Positions 1-8,784 of a stretch of DNA of 64,000 bases are shown here, piece after piece. Each line of letters begins with the position of its first letter. The stretch's first letter is position 1. Source of the DNA: Kamptonema formosum PCC 10802 (GTDB taxonomy: Bacteria; Cyanobacteriota; Cyanobacteriia; Cyanobacteriales; Oscillatoriaceae); NCBI RefSeq assembly GCF_000332335.1, contig NZ_KB235948.1, positions 3,040,607 to 3,104,606 of the forward strand. The letters run 5' to 3'. The position numbers and the translations under genes are program-made. A model generated the notes under the pieces. The model saw nothing but the letters and a program-made list of their open reading frames with translations, did not search any database and was not told where the DNA came from.

Positions 1-2186
1 GCAGAATCCAAGGCTCCCAAAAGAATGTCTAAAAACACCTGCCGGTCGGATGCTGTCGCTAGGGTAAAAACTTCCTCAAACTGGTCGGCAACCAGCACCA
101 CCATTGGTTCGGGGCGCGAGCGCAACCAGCAGACGAATCCTTCCACTCCCTGATACAGCATGCCCTCCAGTTGCATCTGCTCTCTGGCGCGTTCTTCTTC
201 GGTTCCCGCGCCCGCCAGCCGGCAAGATAGAGCCTGAAGGGGACGGGCACCCGGACGAAAGCTTTCGACCCACCAGGAATCGCTTCCTGGCAACTGCACT
301 CCCTGCTGCAGCTGGGCAATCAATCCCGCATGAACGACAGAAGATTTGCCGCTTCCAGACGCCCCGACTACTGCTAGAAAAGCTCGGCGATTCAGTTCGC
401 TGACCAGGTGCTGGGTGAGAGTTTCCCGTCCGTAGAAAAATTGTGCGTCTTCTTCCTCAAAAGCTTGCAACCCCATGTAAGGGCAAACCCCCACATCACC
501 GGCTGCTGTTTCGCCCTCTCGCCACCCGATTTTTCCGGGAATAACTTCAATCACGCCCTTTGCGCCGGAGAGCCAGATGTGCAGCGAGATCCCTGTCCCC
601 GCCAGATTGATTTGCAATCGGGAAATCCAGCCGGCTACCGGCAATCCCACTTGCCGGTCGGCGGTTTGCAGCGTTTCCAGCAATGCTTGGGCAAATCGTT
701 CTGGGTTTTCGGCGGGTGCTGCAGCTGCAATTAACAACTGTCCCCCTTCGGGTTTGAGTTGCAAATCTTCTAGCCAGTCGGAGAGCGAACTGGCTCCAGG
801 ACAGTCCAGTATGACGATTTGTTGAGCTGTTTGTGACCGGCGCAATTCTTGTCTCAACCAAGAGCTGCTGAGTCGCACCTCTTCTGATAATACCATCCAC
901 ACTTCCCCTTCCAGAGTCCGCTCAATCCGCCCTCGAAAGTACAGCAAAGCTGTTTCTGTGTCTGCAACTGCTGGCGTGTGACGCGATTCGGCTTCGGACT
1001 GCGATTCTCCCGCAACAGCGACGTGCGAGCGCAGGCAATTTTGGATAGCGGCTCGCACTTCTGAGTGCGTTCTTGCGTGCCGGTGCCAATACTCCAGTTG
1101 AAAATTTCCCGCTTGGCGCAGCAGTTTACTTAAGGCCAGGGAATTCTCGCCGCCGGACAGTCCTTCTACGACCACTGCCAGTCGTGAGGGGTTTAAATTT
1201 GCGCTGGTGGGTTTCAATCCCAGAATCAGCTCCCCCACTCCTTCTACAATTCGTTTGGGAGTTTGTAAGGGATATTCCGGATACAGCTTAGTTTCGCCGC
1301 GACTGCGCTTTTGCTGATTGATCAGTCGCAGTTGCTGGTTCGTCTTGTCGATGTATTGCAGGGTCTTGTGATAGACATATTTATAAAGTCCATCGGCGTC
1401 AATGACGCCCTGCTGGTCGGCAGCTTCACCCAGCAGCCCCCGCATTAAGTAGTAAGTAAACACTCCATGCCCCAATTGTGGAAATTCCCACGATCTCTGG
1501 GTGCGATCGCAGGAAAGCAAAGCATAAAACCCCTGACTTTGAGCCGCCCGTTTCTGCAAAACGTCTACCAATTGAGAGGACGGATTGAGCAGAGAAGCGC
1601 CGGGATTGATTTCGGCTTCTCTTTCCCCCCTGGAACCTGCCAGCATCGAGCCGCTACTCTGGGCGGAATCGCTCCTCTCCACCGGCTGTCCCCGCAACAT
1701 CATGCTGCCACTGTGACAGGCATCCAGCCAAATTAATTGCTGGCTGGCTTTACAATTCCCCAACAGGTTTAACAGTTCTGGCAAGCTCAGACCTGTATTG
1801 AGCGGGTCGTCCTTCTGAGTGTCTTGCAGGCACAAGATCGCCTGCTGACTTTCTCTGTCTAGCAACCCGTGCCCGGAAAAATAAAACAGGACGGTATCTT
1901 GTGCCTTGGCTGCCGAAACAATTTGCTTGAGACTGTTGTGGACTGCCTCTAGCCTTGGGGGAAGTTCCGCAAAATCGTGATGAATAATAAGCTGCTTTTG
2001 AGGAAAGGCCAGCGTGGCTTCGGCTAAGGCTTCGCCTAACCCCTGACAGTCCAAAGCTGAATACTCTAAAGAAGGCAAGCTTTCGTCCTGGTAGTGGTTC
2101 GCACCTACCAGGAGAATCCACAGCTTGGCTTGGCCTGTTTTTAATCCCTGCGCTGACTGACTCGTCCTGACGCTAACTGGAGACAT
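1..2186 (-). CDS. Caspase-domain STAND protein, 3' end outside window
   Basis: The N-terminal ~270 residues form a caspase-like (peptidase C14, metacaspase/orthocaspase) domain. I read YFSGHG around the catalytic His and LDACHSG around the catalytic Cys, both typical of bacterial caspase homologues. After a middle region, the C-terminal part reads QFFYGRETLTQHLV, then [17 protein letters not shown], which is the entry and Walker A of a STAND NTPase (nSTAND1-like) module. The reading frame is still open at base 1, so the sensor repeats expected after the NTPase are not visible. The ATG at 2184-2186 follows an in-frame TGA nine bases upstream, so it is the earliest possible ATG. In this family the NTPase senses a trigger and the protease is the effector, often in programmed cell death or defence; that role is inferred here. 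Confidence 0.85.
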   Translation of the reverse strand, partial: MSPVSVRTSQSAQGLKTGQAKLWILLVGANHYQDESLPSLEYSALDCQGLGEALAEATLAFPQKQLIIHHDFAELPPRLEAVHNSLKQIVSAAKAQDTVLFYFSGHGLLDRESQQAILCLQDTQKDDPLNTGLSLPELLNLLGNCKASQQLIWLDACHSGSMMLRGQPVERSDSAQSSGSMLAGSRGEREAEINPGASLLNPSSQLVDVLQKRAAQSQGFYALLSCDRTQRSWEFPQLGHGVFTYYLMRGLLGEAADQQGVIDADGLYKYVYHKTLQYIDKTNQQLRLINQQKRSRGETKLYPEYPLQTPKRIVEGVGELILGLKPTSANLNPSRLAVVVEGLSGGENSLALSKLLRQAGNFQLEYWHRHARTHSEVRAAIQNCLRSHVAVAGESQSEAESRHTPAVADTETALLYFRGRIERTLEGEVWMVLSEEVRLSSSWLRQELRRSQTAQQIVILDCPGASSLSDWLEDLQLKPEGGQLLIAAAAPAENPERFAQALLETLQTADRQVGLPVAGWISRLQINLAGTGISLHIWLSGAKGVIEVIPGKIGWREGETAAGDVGVCPYMGLQAFEEEDAQFFYGRETLTQHLVSELNRRAFLAVVGASGSGKSSVVHAGLIAQLQQGVQLPGSDSWWVESFRPGARPLQALSCRLAGAGTEEERAREQMQLEGMLYQGVEGFVCWLRSRPEPMVVLVADQFEEVFTLATASDRQVFLDILLGALDS

Positions 2187-2629
2187 TGTATCTCAAGGTA
2201 GATAAATTTTTCTTGGTCAATTAGCTGCCAACTAAAAACGGGACAAAAAACCGTTTTTTTCCGGCAGCATCTCATTTTCCCATTCTCCCGGAGGCACCGG
2301 CTCCACAGAACAGGGAAGCCGAAAAACCTTTCTTCGGGAGTCCGGGCTGAAGGCAAGACCGGCCTGGCTTAAGTGGGTGGCCGCTGGCTCTGATTGTACC
2401 TCACAGAAAAGCTTTCAGGAGCGAAGGCTTGTCTGCGATTTTTCTATCTTAACACATTATATGGGAAATCCTTTCCCTTGGCAAGTGGCAAGATGAAATT
2501 CCCTCAAAGCCTCTCGCTGGAGGAATGTCCCAAGGTTGGGCTGATCGCTTATTGAGAATGGTGTCAGTACGCAATCCTGCCCCAAACTTTAAGCGTTAGC
2601 TGCTATTACGAAATTCCAACCGGCTCGAC
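2187..2629. other. Intergenic, no gene seen
   Basis: About 440 bases between the start of the caspase-STAND gene and the end of the hydrolase gene. Both flanking genes are on the minus strand, so it holds the promoter of the caspase gene. I see no coding sequence or strong hairpin. Confidence 0.5.
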
Positions 2630-3421
2630 TTACAGATTGAGAAGAAATTCTCTCAAATTTTCAGCCCGATTCAGCCAGCCGGCCAAAAAAACCTCTTGCT
2701 CTGGATTATTTTTAACCCATTGCTTGTGGTAACGGATTCTTCCTTCAATCATCTGTAGGGCGATTTCTTGGCTGTTGCTAGACAGCCAAGCCATTTCAGT
2801 TTCGGTTCCAAAAATGCCGTCAGCGGTAACACCTAGGGCTTCCTGCAAAAACTGGATGGCACCTTTGACGCCAAACATAACTGCTGTATCAAACTGCACT
2901 ACAGCTAGAGGCGTTTCCATTAACTCAGCATGAGAGCGCTGCCAATACCGCTTGGAATATATCTCGTAAACCTCCCCATCTGTAATAAATTTCACACTTT
3001 CATAGGGGAGGTTATTGCTGCTTCTGTATGAATTGTAAGTAGCTTGTGTAATCCCCTTATTCGTCGGCCCACCCAGATCGATGGGATGATTGACATAGCC
3101 CCCTTCCCACTGCAAAGTAAATTTCAGGGCAATTTCCAGAGCGCTATTTTCATCAGTCTTTACTGTGGGGGATAATTCAATCAACTTCTTGGCGAAAGTA
3201 GGGCCAAACAAACCCGTCTTACCGTTGTCGAGGAAAACGTTTTGGCTGAAACCGATTATAGCTGCCTGGGTTAGGGGGTCGAAGGACCCATCAAGTTTCG
3301 ACTCCTTCAACAAACCAATTTCACTGAGTCGCTTTTGGATTTCGCGCACTAATTCATGGTCACTGCCGAGGGTCTGCCAATCAAGCACTTTGCTGTCTTT
3401 AACTAGGGTTGCAAGTTTCAT
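2630..3421 (-). CDS. Peptidoglycan hydrolase, GH108 (endolysin/TtsA-like)
   Basis: 263 residues. An N-terminal peptidoglycan-binding fold (about 20-84, with DGSFDPLTQAAI and GLFGPTFAKKL) is followed by a glycoside hydrolase family 108 lysozyme domain. The signature WEGGYVNHPIDLGGPTNKGI starts at residue 105, placing the catalytic Glu at 106, and a PG_binding_3-type C-terminal half (GVTADGIFGTETEMAW) follows. GH108 enzymes cleave glycan strands and occur as phage endolysins and as muramidases used for protein export (TtsA, ChiX type). There is no signal peptide, which fits holin-dependent release. The start is supported by GAGGTG upstream of the ATG at 3421. The gene upstream on the same strand encodes a small membrane protein that could be its holin. 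No phage structural genes are nearby. Confidence 0.88.
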   Translation of the reverse strand: MKLATLVKDSKVLDWQTLGSDHELVREIQKRLSEIGLLKESKLDGSFDPLTQAAIIGFSQNVFLDNGKTGLFGPTFAKKLIELSPTVKTDENSALEIALKFTLQWEGGYVNHPIDLGGPTNKGITQATYNSYRSSNNLPYESVKFITDGEVYEIYSKRYWQRSHAELMETPLAVVQFDTAVMFGVKGAIQFLQEALGVTADGIFGTETEMAWLSSNSQEIALQMIEGRIRYHKQWVKNNPEQEVFLAGWLNRAENLREFLLNL

Positions 3422-3621
3422 CGCTGCACCTCACTGATAGAGAGTTTAGAATTCTCAAAGTATTTCAATCCCTGGGGGAGGGGAGAAACCCGTTTTTCGG
3501 AACTGCAACGGGTCTCTCGCAACCGCTCTCAATTACATCGCAGGGAAAGTCTTGGCTAAATCGTCGCCGGGAATAATAGTTGTGCGGAAGAGATATCCGC
3601 TGTTGCTCTGATAGCTATCGT

Positions 3622-3972
3622 TTAAGAGTTGGAAATTTTAGGAAAGTCGGATTGGTTGGGTCCGGGAGCCCAATTCGGGGTGTAGACTGCTTCTTTGGCT
3701 TGGACACGACCGACAACCGCTCCTCCAGCGCCACAGAGAATAATCACGATATTGACGGTATGGTCAACGGTGAGTTTGCCTTCTTTTACAGCGCTCCCTA
3801 CAATCGGGGCAATAGCCGCTGTGGTGGCAAAAACTATTCCCCAAAAAGTTTTGCTCTGAAACAGGCTTTTGGCGGCACTATTATATAAGGTTGGCGGGTT
3901 GATAGGCTCTGGCGCTGAGAGATTTTGAGAGTCATCAAACGGATTGCTGTCAGAACTTTTAACTGTAGTCAT
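3622..3972 (-). CDS. Small two-helix membrane protein, possible holin
   Basis: 116 residues. A polar N-terminus of ~40 residues precedes a first hydrophobic segment (FWGIVFATTAAIAPIVGSAV), a short charged turn (KEGKLTVDHT) and a second hydrophobic segment (VNIVIILCGAGGAVVG), then a polar tail. Size, hairpin topology and position 200 bases upstream of a GH108 hydrolase gene on the same strand are what is expected of a holin. I cannot assign a holin family from sequence alone, so the function is inferred from context. It could instead be an unrelated small inner-membrane protein. The ATG at 3972 has no strong ribosome-binding site. Confidence 0.65.
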   Translation of the reverse strand: MTTVKSSDSNPFDDSQNLSAPEPINPPTLYNSAAKSLFQSKTFWGIVFATTAAIAPIVGSAVKEGKLTVDHTVNIVIILCGAGGAVVGRVQAKEAVYTPNWAPGPNQSDFPKISNS

Positions 3973-4624
3973 ATCACATTTATTGGGTAGTATTTTGGGA
4001 GTTCGTTATTGGATTCGGCTGCAATTTGGAACCTTGCGCTCGAACCTTTAACTGTTGATTTATTAGATTAGGCTCTGCTTTTTTATGCACGCGCCCCCAA
4101 AAAAGAGTTAGGGAAAATGGCTGAAAGTTCGCTGGGGAAAGCTTTTCGGGCTTTTCGCCGCTGTGAGGGCCATCGCAATTCCCCGCCACTGCCGGTGCCT
4201 AGTTTGTAGTTGGGCTTTAGCCCAAAGGAAAGTAGTTGGGCTTTAGCCCCACCGGCATCTCGTCCGCGGAACCCGCCCTGGCGCGGGACAAACCTCTCCC
4301 CCCCACCCCCCTTTCCGGGGTGGGTTTTTCAGATGTGGGGCATTTTTAGGCAGAGGAGCAAGGGAGCAGGCCGGCAGGGCGGCAGCGGGGGAGCGCAGGA
4401 GGCTGCCTTCAGCTAAGCCCTCCCTTTTGATTATCATTAATTAGAGCTTATTGCGAATTGGCGGGCAGTACGCATAAGACACCCGGTTTCTTAAAGAAAC
4501 CGGGTGTCTCAGTCCCTGACAAAGGATGAAGAAGGCGCTTAGCTGAAAGACAGCTTGTAGGGTGGGAGAAGCTCAACCGCGCAACCCACCCTACTTAAGT
4601 TAGCTTCGCTCTAATAATAAAAAG
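3973..4624. repeat. Intergenic block of dispersed palindromes
   Basis: No convincing gene. It contains two copies of a genome-dispersed unit reading TTTGTAGTTGGGCTTTAGCCC at 4203-4250, a perfect 15-bp inverted repeat with a one-base centre at 4478-4508 (GACACCCGGTTTCTT and its complement), and a GTAGGGTGGG...CCCACCCTAC hairpin around 4557-4595. The 4478-4508 hairpin could terminate transcription, but the same palindrome occurs at many other sites in the window. Confidence 0.75.
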
Positions 4625-5164
4625 CTAGACGAGAGCAGCAGTTGCGGTTTCTGATTTTGGCTGCTCGCCGTCTGGCGAAATCCCTTGCCCTTCAATAAAC
4701 GAACGCAACATCCAAGCCATCTGCTCGTGCTGCTCCATAAAACCCGTCAAAAAGTCTGCTGTTCCTTGGTCGTGAAATTCTCCAGAACACTGGTCCACAT
4801 GCTGGCGAAGGTTGCGGATAATCTGCTCGTGGTCGTCTACTAAGCGAGCCACCATTTCTGTGGCTAAAGGCAAGTCGCCGATGTGTTCTTTAATCGAGGC
4901 ATATTTCAGGAAGCCTTCAGCCGTGCCGATCGGATAGCCGCCCAAAGATCGAATCCGTTCGGCAAGAGCGTCAATGTTAGCGGTTAAGGCATTATAGTGC
5001 TCCTCCCACAACTGGTGCAGCGAGCGAAATTGCGGGCCCACAACATCCCAGTGGTACTTCTTGGTCTTGATCAGCAACAGGTAAGCATCTGCCAGATCGT
5101 GATTCAATAAGTCGGTGACGCCCTGAAGCTGCTCATCAGTAAGACCTATGTTTAAATTGCGCAT
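4625..5164 (-). CDS. dps: Dps-family DNA-binding ferritin-like protein
   Basis: 179 residues, the usual size. The inter-subunit ferroxidase centre is complete: H38, H50, E54, D65 and E69 match the E. coli Dps spacing His-12-His-4-Asp/Glu-11-Asp-4-Glu, within KKYHWDVVGPQF and the helix ending DALAERI. The product assembles as a cytoplasmic dodecamer that oxidises iron with peroxide, stores it, and protects DNA. AGGAG lies 7 bases upstream of the ATG at 5164, supporting the start. The acidic C-terminal tail is not the lysine-rich DNA-binding tail of E. coli Dps. It is probably monocistronic. Confidence 0.93.
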   Translation of the reverse strand: MRNLNIGLTDEQLQGVTDLLNHDLADAYLLLIKTKKYHWDVVGPQFRSLHQLWEEHYNALTANIDALAERIRSLGGYPIGTAEGFLKYASIKEHIGDLPLATEMVARLVDDHEQIIRNLRQHVDQCSGEFHDQGTADFLTGFMEQHEQMAWMLRSFIEGQGISPDGEQPKSETATAALV

Positions 5165-5522
5165 GAAAGACTCCTACAAACGGTGGGTTATTCCCTTCAT
5201 TTCATCAAATTAATCTGTCGCATAAATCAGTCGTAAGGAGGATAATTAATGGTGCGGAATAGAACAATATATCTGCTGCCGGCAGGACTCGAATTTTCCT
5301 CGTTTAGTATAAAGGAGCCAGCAACTTAAGCGGGGACTTTCCCTCACGCCCTACCCCCTCTCGGCAAGCAAAGCGGGGGGCGGGCGAGCCAGCGGTCAAG
5401 CCCCTGCTACCCACAGCCACCGGCATTTTTTTCGCCTGTCTACCCAGCGGTACAGCCGGCGCACTTTGCGGATAAAATCTTGCTGTGCCGGCGTGCGGCG
5501 TCAGGGTTGGGCGGCAAGCGAG
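5165..5522. other. Intergenic, dps upstream region
   Basis: About 360 bases separating dps from the YihY/BrkB gene, both on the minus strand. It should contain the dps promoter. I see no gene and no clear operator. Confidence 0.4.
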
Positions 5523-6407
5523 TCAGGAGTCAGAACCCAGCGCCTTTAGCTCAGCGCGGGAGACAATCTGGGAGCCATACCGGTTCGCGTACACTTGGGT
5601 AAATTCAGCCCCCCAGAACAGAATGTGAGCCGAATAATAAATCCAAATCAAAATAATGACGAACGAGCCGGCTGCGCCGTAGGCGGAAGCGATACCGCTA
5701 TTGCCGAGATATAGCCCGATCAAAAATTTGCCGGCAGTAAACAGCAGCGACGTAATCGCCGCGCCAATCCAAACATCACCCCACGCCACTTTGGCATCGG
5801 GCAAGATTTTATACATCAGGGCAAACAGCAGCGCAATCGTGCTAAACGAGACAAGCCCATCTATCCAGTGCCAGACGCTTACCGGAATTGCCAGCCAGCT
5901 ATTAAACCACTGGCCAATCGCAGCCAGCGTGGCGCTAACTATTAGCGACACCAGCAGTAAAAAGCCGATCGCCAGCACCATTGCGAAGGTCAAAACGCGG
6001 TCTTTAATAAAGCCTATCACCCCGCGCCCGGGCTGGGGCGAAACGTGCCAGATAATGTTGAGCGACTCTTTGAGCTGGGCAAACACGCCGGAAGCGCCTA
6101 GCAACAGCGTGGCGACGCCAATCAAGCCGGCAATCGTGCCCGACTGAGGCTTGTAGGCATTTTGCAGCAGCGCTTGGAGAGCTTCCGCACCCTCAATGCC
6201 GATTAAATGTTTAAGTTCGCTCACCACCAGACCTTGCGCCGCTTCCGGGCCAAATGCCAAACCGGCAATGGCAATCGCGATAACCAGCAGCGGTGCGATA
6301 GAAAACACCGTGTAATATGCCAGCGCCGCCGCCAAGAGCGGCACTTTATCCTCTTGCCACTGCACAAACGTCTCTTTGAACAGCAACCCAATAGCCTTTA
6401 GATTCAT
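5523..6407 (-). CDS. YihY/BrkB-family inner-membrane protein
   Basis: 294 residues with about six hydrophobic segments. The family signatures DKVPLLAAALAYYTVFSIAP near the N-terminus, GASGVFAQLKESLNIIW in the middle and GAAGSFVIILIWIYYSAHIL near the C-terminus are clear. Members were once called ribonuclease BN (rbn), but that activity belongs to another protein; the true function is unresolved, with transport or lipid-related roles proposed. AAAGGAG lies just upstream of the ATG at 6407. It is divergent from the SDR gene, sharing a ~70-bp promoter gap. Confidence 0.92.
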   Translation of the reverse strand: MNLKAIGLLFKETFVQWQEDKVPLLAAALAYYTVFSIAPLLVIAIAIAGLAFGPEAAQGLVVSELKHLIGIEGAEALQALLQNAYKPQSGTIAGLIGVATLLLGASGVFAQLKESLNIIWHVSPQPGRGVIGFIKDRVLTFAMVLAIGFLLLVSLIVSATLAAIGQWFNSWLAIPVSVWHWIDGLVSFSTIALLFALMYKILPDAKVAWGDVWIGAAITSLLFTAGKFLIGLYLGNSGIASAYGAAGSFVIILIWIYYSAHILFWGAEFTQVYANRYGSQIVSRAELKALGSDS

Positions 6408-6485
6408 CGACTCTGCTCCTTTCGGTGGATGAATTTTATCCTGAGAGCCGCTTTAATGGCTTCTAACTGAAGGATGAAAAAAGCT

Positions 6486-7268
6486 ATGCAACTCGCAGGT
6501 AAAGTAGCGCTGATCTCGGGAGCCGGCTCCGGTATCGGTGAGGCGGCAGCAAAATTGCTGGCAAAAGAAGGCGCACTGGTGGCGGCGCTCGACCGTACAG
6601 AGGATAAATTGAAAGCCGTTGTGGCGCATATAAACCGCGCCGGCTCACAAGCCATGCCGGCTGTCGCCGACATCTCGCAGCCCGAGCAAATGCAGCAAGC
6701 TTACCAGAAGGTTATCGAGCAGTGGGGCCGGCTCGACATTGTATTTGCCAATGCCGGTATTAACGGAGTCTGGGCACCCATCGAGGAGCTAGCGCCAGAA
6801 GAGTGGGACAAAACCATTAACATCAACCTCACCGGCACCTTCCTCACCGTCAAATATGCCGTGCCCTATCTCAAAAAACAGGGCGGCTCAGTCATCATCA
6901 CGTCCTCCATCAATGGCACCCGCGTTTTCAGCAACACCGGCGCGACAGCTTATTCTTGCACCAAAGCCGCCCAGGTGGCCCTTACAAAAATGCTAGCCCT
7001 CGAACTCGCCAAGCACCGGATTCGCGTCAACGTCATCTGTCCCGGCGCGATCTCAACTTCTATTGATAAAAACACAGAGCTGCGCCATCTGGAAAAGGTC
7101 AAGGAACCCGCTGAATATCCAGAAGGAGAAATCCCGCTGACTGACGGCAAACCGGGGAGTTCCGAACAGGTGGCGCAATTAGTGCTATTCCTGGCGTCGG
7201 ACGCTTCCAGCCACATCACCGGCACTGAAATTTGGATCGATGGCGGCGAGTCACTCATCATCGGTTGA
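6486..7268 (+). CDS. SDR-family NAD(P)-dependent oxidoreductase
   Basis: 260 residues from the chosen start. Classical short-chain dehydrogenase motifs are all present: cofactor-binding SGAGSGIG at 11-18, NAG at 89-91, catalytic Ser140/141, Tyr156 and Lys160 (YSCTK), and the C-terminal GTEIWIDGGESLI. Substrate cannot be deduced from the sequence. An ATG at 6474 would add four residues, but GAAGG lies directly against it; the ATG at 6486 has better spacing from that ribosome-binding site. The downstream gene is on the opposite strand, so this is probably a single-gene transcript. Confidence 0.92.
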   Translation: MQLAGKVALISGAGSGIGEAAAKLLAKEGALVAALDRTEDKLKAVVAHINRAGSQAMPAVADISQPEQMQQAYQKVIEQWGRLDIVFANAGINGVWAPIEELAPEEWDKTININLTGTFLTVKYAVPYLKKQGGSVIITSSINGTRVFSNTGATAYSCTKAAQVALTKMLALELAKHRIRVNVICPGAISTSIDKNTELRHLEKVKEPAEYPEGEIPLTDGKPGSSEQVAQLVLFLASDASSHITGTEIWIDGGESLIIG

Positions 7269-7318
7269 GCCCTCTGCCAGACGGGTAGGGTGCCTCACTC
7301 AAGCACCCTACTTTTGCC
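7269..7318. repeat. GTAGGGTGC palindrome between convergent genes
   Basis: An inverted repeat (GTAGGGTGC ... GCACCCTAC, about 7287-7311) lies between the SDR gene and the convergent unknown gene. It could act as a bidirectional terminator. Similar GTAGGGTG hairpins occur near 4557, 30870 and 44330, so it belongs to a dispersed family. Confidence 0.5.
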
Positions 7319-7705
7319 GCCCTCACCCGTCCCCCTTATTAACAAAACTTCATCCTCACTCGCAGAGCGCCCTATGACTGTTACCGTATCCGTTTCTTCG
7401 CTTATCTCTTCTAAAAACTCTTTCAGCCCCAACACCGATTCCATCTCTCCTGTTTGAATTGCCCGACCTATTCTAGGAGTTACCTGAACTTGTATATGCT
7501 TATTTTGCGACAGCCGTAAAGGATTATCTTTCGCCTTCTCAATACAGCTCCTGATGGCTCTTCTAGCTTGTCCTGTAGCGAAGTATTGCCCCACGGCAGA
7601 ACGAGAAATCCTTCGCGTTTCAGCGTCACATCCTATCACGCCCGACATGTGAACGCCCAGAACTATCATGTCACCTATCAGCTTTGTCTCGTTTTGTTTA
7701 TTCAT
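7295..7705 (-). CDS. Hypothetical protein, 136 aa
   Basis: Not recognised. The translation is soluble, mixed alpha/beta in composition, without signal peptide or membrane segment. It has two basic stretches (ETRRISRSAV, GQARRAIRSC) and an acidic C-terminal half (LKEFLEEISEETDTVTVIG). It is convergent with the SDR gene, and its 3' end overlaps the GTAGGGTGC palindrome, which supplies its last codons. It looks coding because of its balanced composition, but I have no family match. Confidence 0.5.
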   Translation of the reverse strand: MNKQNETKLIGDMIVLGVHMSGVIGCDAETRRISRSAVGQYFATGQARRAIRSCIEKAKDNPLRLSQNKHIQVQVTPRIGRAIQTGEMESVLGLKEFLEEISEETDTVTVIGRSASEDEVLLIRGTGEGGKSRVLE

Positions 7706-8229
7706 TGCTTTCCAGAAACAAAGGCTCCCACCTATTAAAATTTAAAATCACCCCTCTCCAATACACCCGCTTATATAGGATAGCCTAGCTGAGAGGAAAA
7801 GTCCTCTGTAAAAGGTTAGATACAGGGGCACAGCTGAGGCAAAATTCCCCAAATCTAGCGGGGCGACAGTTAGGGAAAACAGCTGCATGAAGCACTCAGG
7901 CATGCTGCGGCAATCCGCCGCGCCCATTTCGGTTCCCCAGCTGGAGGGAAAGGCAGACAGGGGTGCCAGAGAGCGCGGCCATTTCCGGTTGGGATGCCGG
8001 TGCTGGCAATTCAATCGCCAGTAACGACGCCACATTCATGCGCACCTATATTTCGCACCCCGGTGCCGGCTTGACCGGAACGCCGCCTCCTGTCAAACTA
8101 AAAATCCCAAATCTAAAATCAATAGCAGGGCGAGAGCGGCAATCGCCGGCGCAAAGCAATCTTTGATACAGTTGAGATTCCCCTGCCCAGCTCACCGATC
8201 CTGTTCCCACAGCCAACCAAAAACCTGCT
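7706..8229. other. Intergenic with several hairpins, upstream of mtnD
   Basis: About 520 bases with no convincing gene. Local inverted repeats include AGAGGA-aaag-TCCTCT near 7791, a CCCC/GGGG pair near 7846, and GCGGC-aatcc-GCCGC near 7910. An A-rich piece near 8098-8120 (AAAATCCCAAATCTAAAATC) belongs to a dispersed low-complexity family also seen near 23970 and 27310. No SAM-I, SAH or cobalamin riboswitch consensus was found. Confidence 0.4.
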
Positions 8230-8784
8230 ATGGCCATTCTGCGACTCGAAGACGGCACCACTCACACCAACCTCACCGACATTGAGCGCCAACTCGCTTC
8301 CCTGAACATCCAGCTGAGCCGGTGGCCCGTCGGAGACGACCCCCAAACCCGCGCCCTACTCGCCAAAGACACCCTCACCGACAGCGAAAAAGAGCAACTC
8401 CTGCAATCCCTCGACCGCTACTTTGACGAACTCAAGCGCACCGGCGGCTACCAGTCTCGCGACATCATCGCCCTGCACCCAGACGTGCCCAATCTCGACA
8501 CCCTGCTGTCCAAATTCAACCGCTCCCACACCCACGCCGATGACGAAGTGCGCTACATCATTGCCGGTGAGGGCGTATTCGGCTTTGTCCGCCCCGACGG
8601 CACCCAAGTCGAACTCACAGTCCAACCCGAAGAATACATCAACGTCCCCGCCGGCACCGAACACTGGTTCCACCTCACACAAACCCGCCGCATCAAAGCC
8701 GTGCGCTACTTCACCGGCACCGAAGGCTGGGTGCCCGAATACACCGGCACCCCCATCCGCTTGAGCCCCCTAGCCACCGTCTGA
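8230..8784 (+). CDS. mtnD: Acireductone dioxygenase (methionine salvage)
   Basis: 184 residues. MtnD is a cupin metalloenzyme that oxidises 1,2-dihydroxy-5-(methylthio)pent-1-en-3-one to 4-methylthio-2-oxobutanoate and formate in the Fe form, the last carbon-skeleton step of methionine salvage. The metal ligands are visible: H100 and H102 (SHTHADDE), E106 and H145 (GTEHWFH). Length matches the family. No strong Shine-Dalgarno precedes the ATG. It lies first of four same-strand methionine salvage genes (mtnD, mtnW, mtnX, mtnB), separated from mtnW by about 210 bases full of palindromes. Confidence 0.95.
   Translation: MAILRLEDGTTHTNLTDIERQLASLNIQLSRWPVGDDPQTRALLAKDTLTDSEKEQLLQSLDRYFDELKRTGGYQSRDIIALHPDVPNLDTLLSKFNRSHTHADDEVRYIIAGEGVFGFVRPDGTQVELTVQPEEYINVPAGTEHWFHLTQTRRIKAVRYFTGTEGWVPEYTGTPIRLSPLATV

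Noticed and set aside
2630..3972. Prophage
   Set aside because: Only lysis-type genes are visible; no integrase, capsid, terminase or tail gene flanks them in the window.
3980..4189. 69-residue frame upstream of the holin-like gene
   Set aside because: Composition is not protein-like and there is no ribosome-binding site or recognisable motif.
7748..8035. 95-residue minus-strand frame upstream of mtnD
   Set aside because: Overlaps the hairpin-rich segment, has unlikely composition (WRRYWRLNCQHRHPNRKW), and has no motif.
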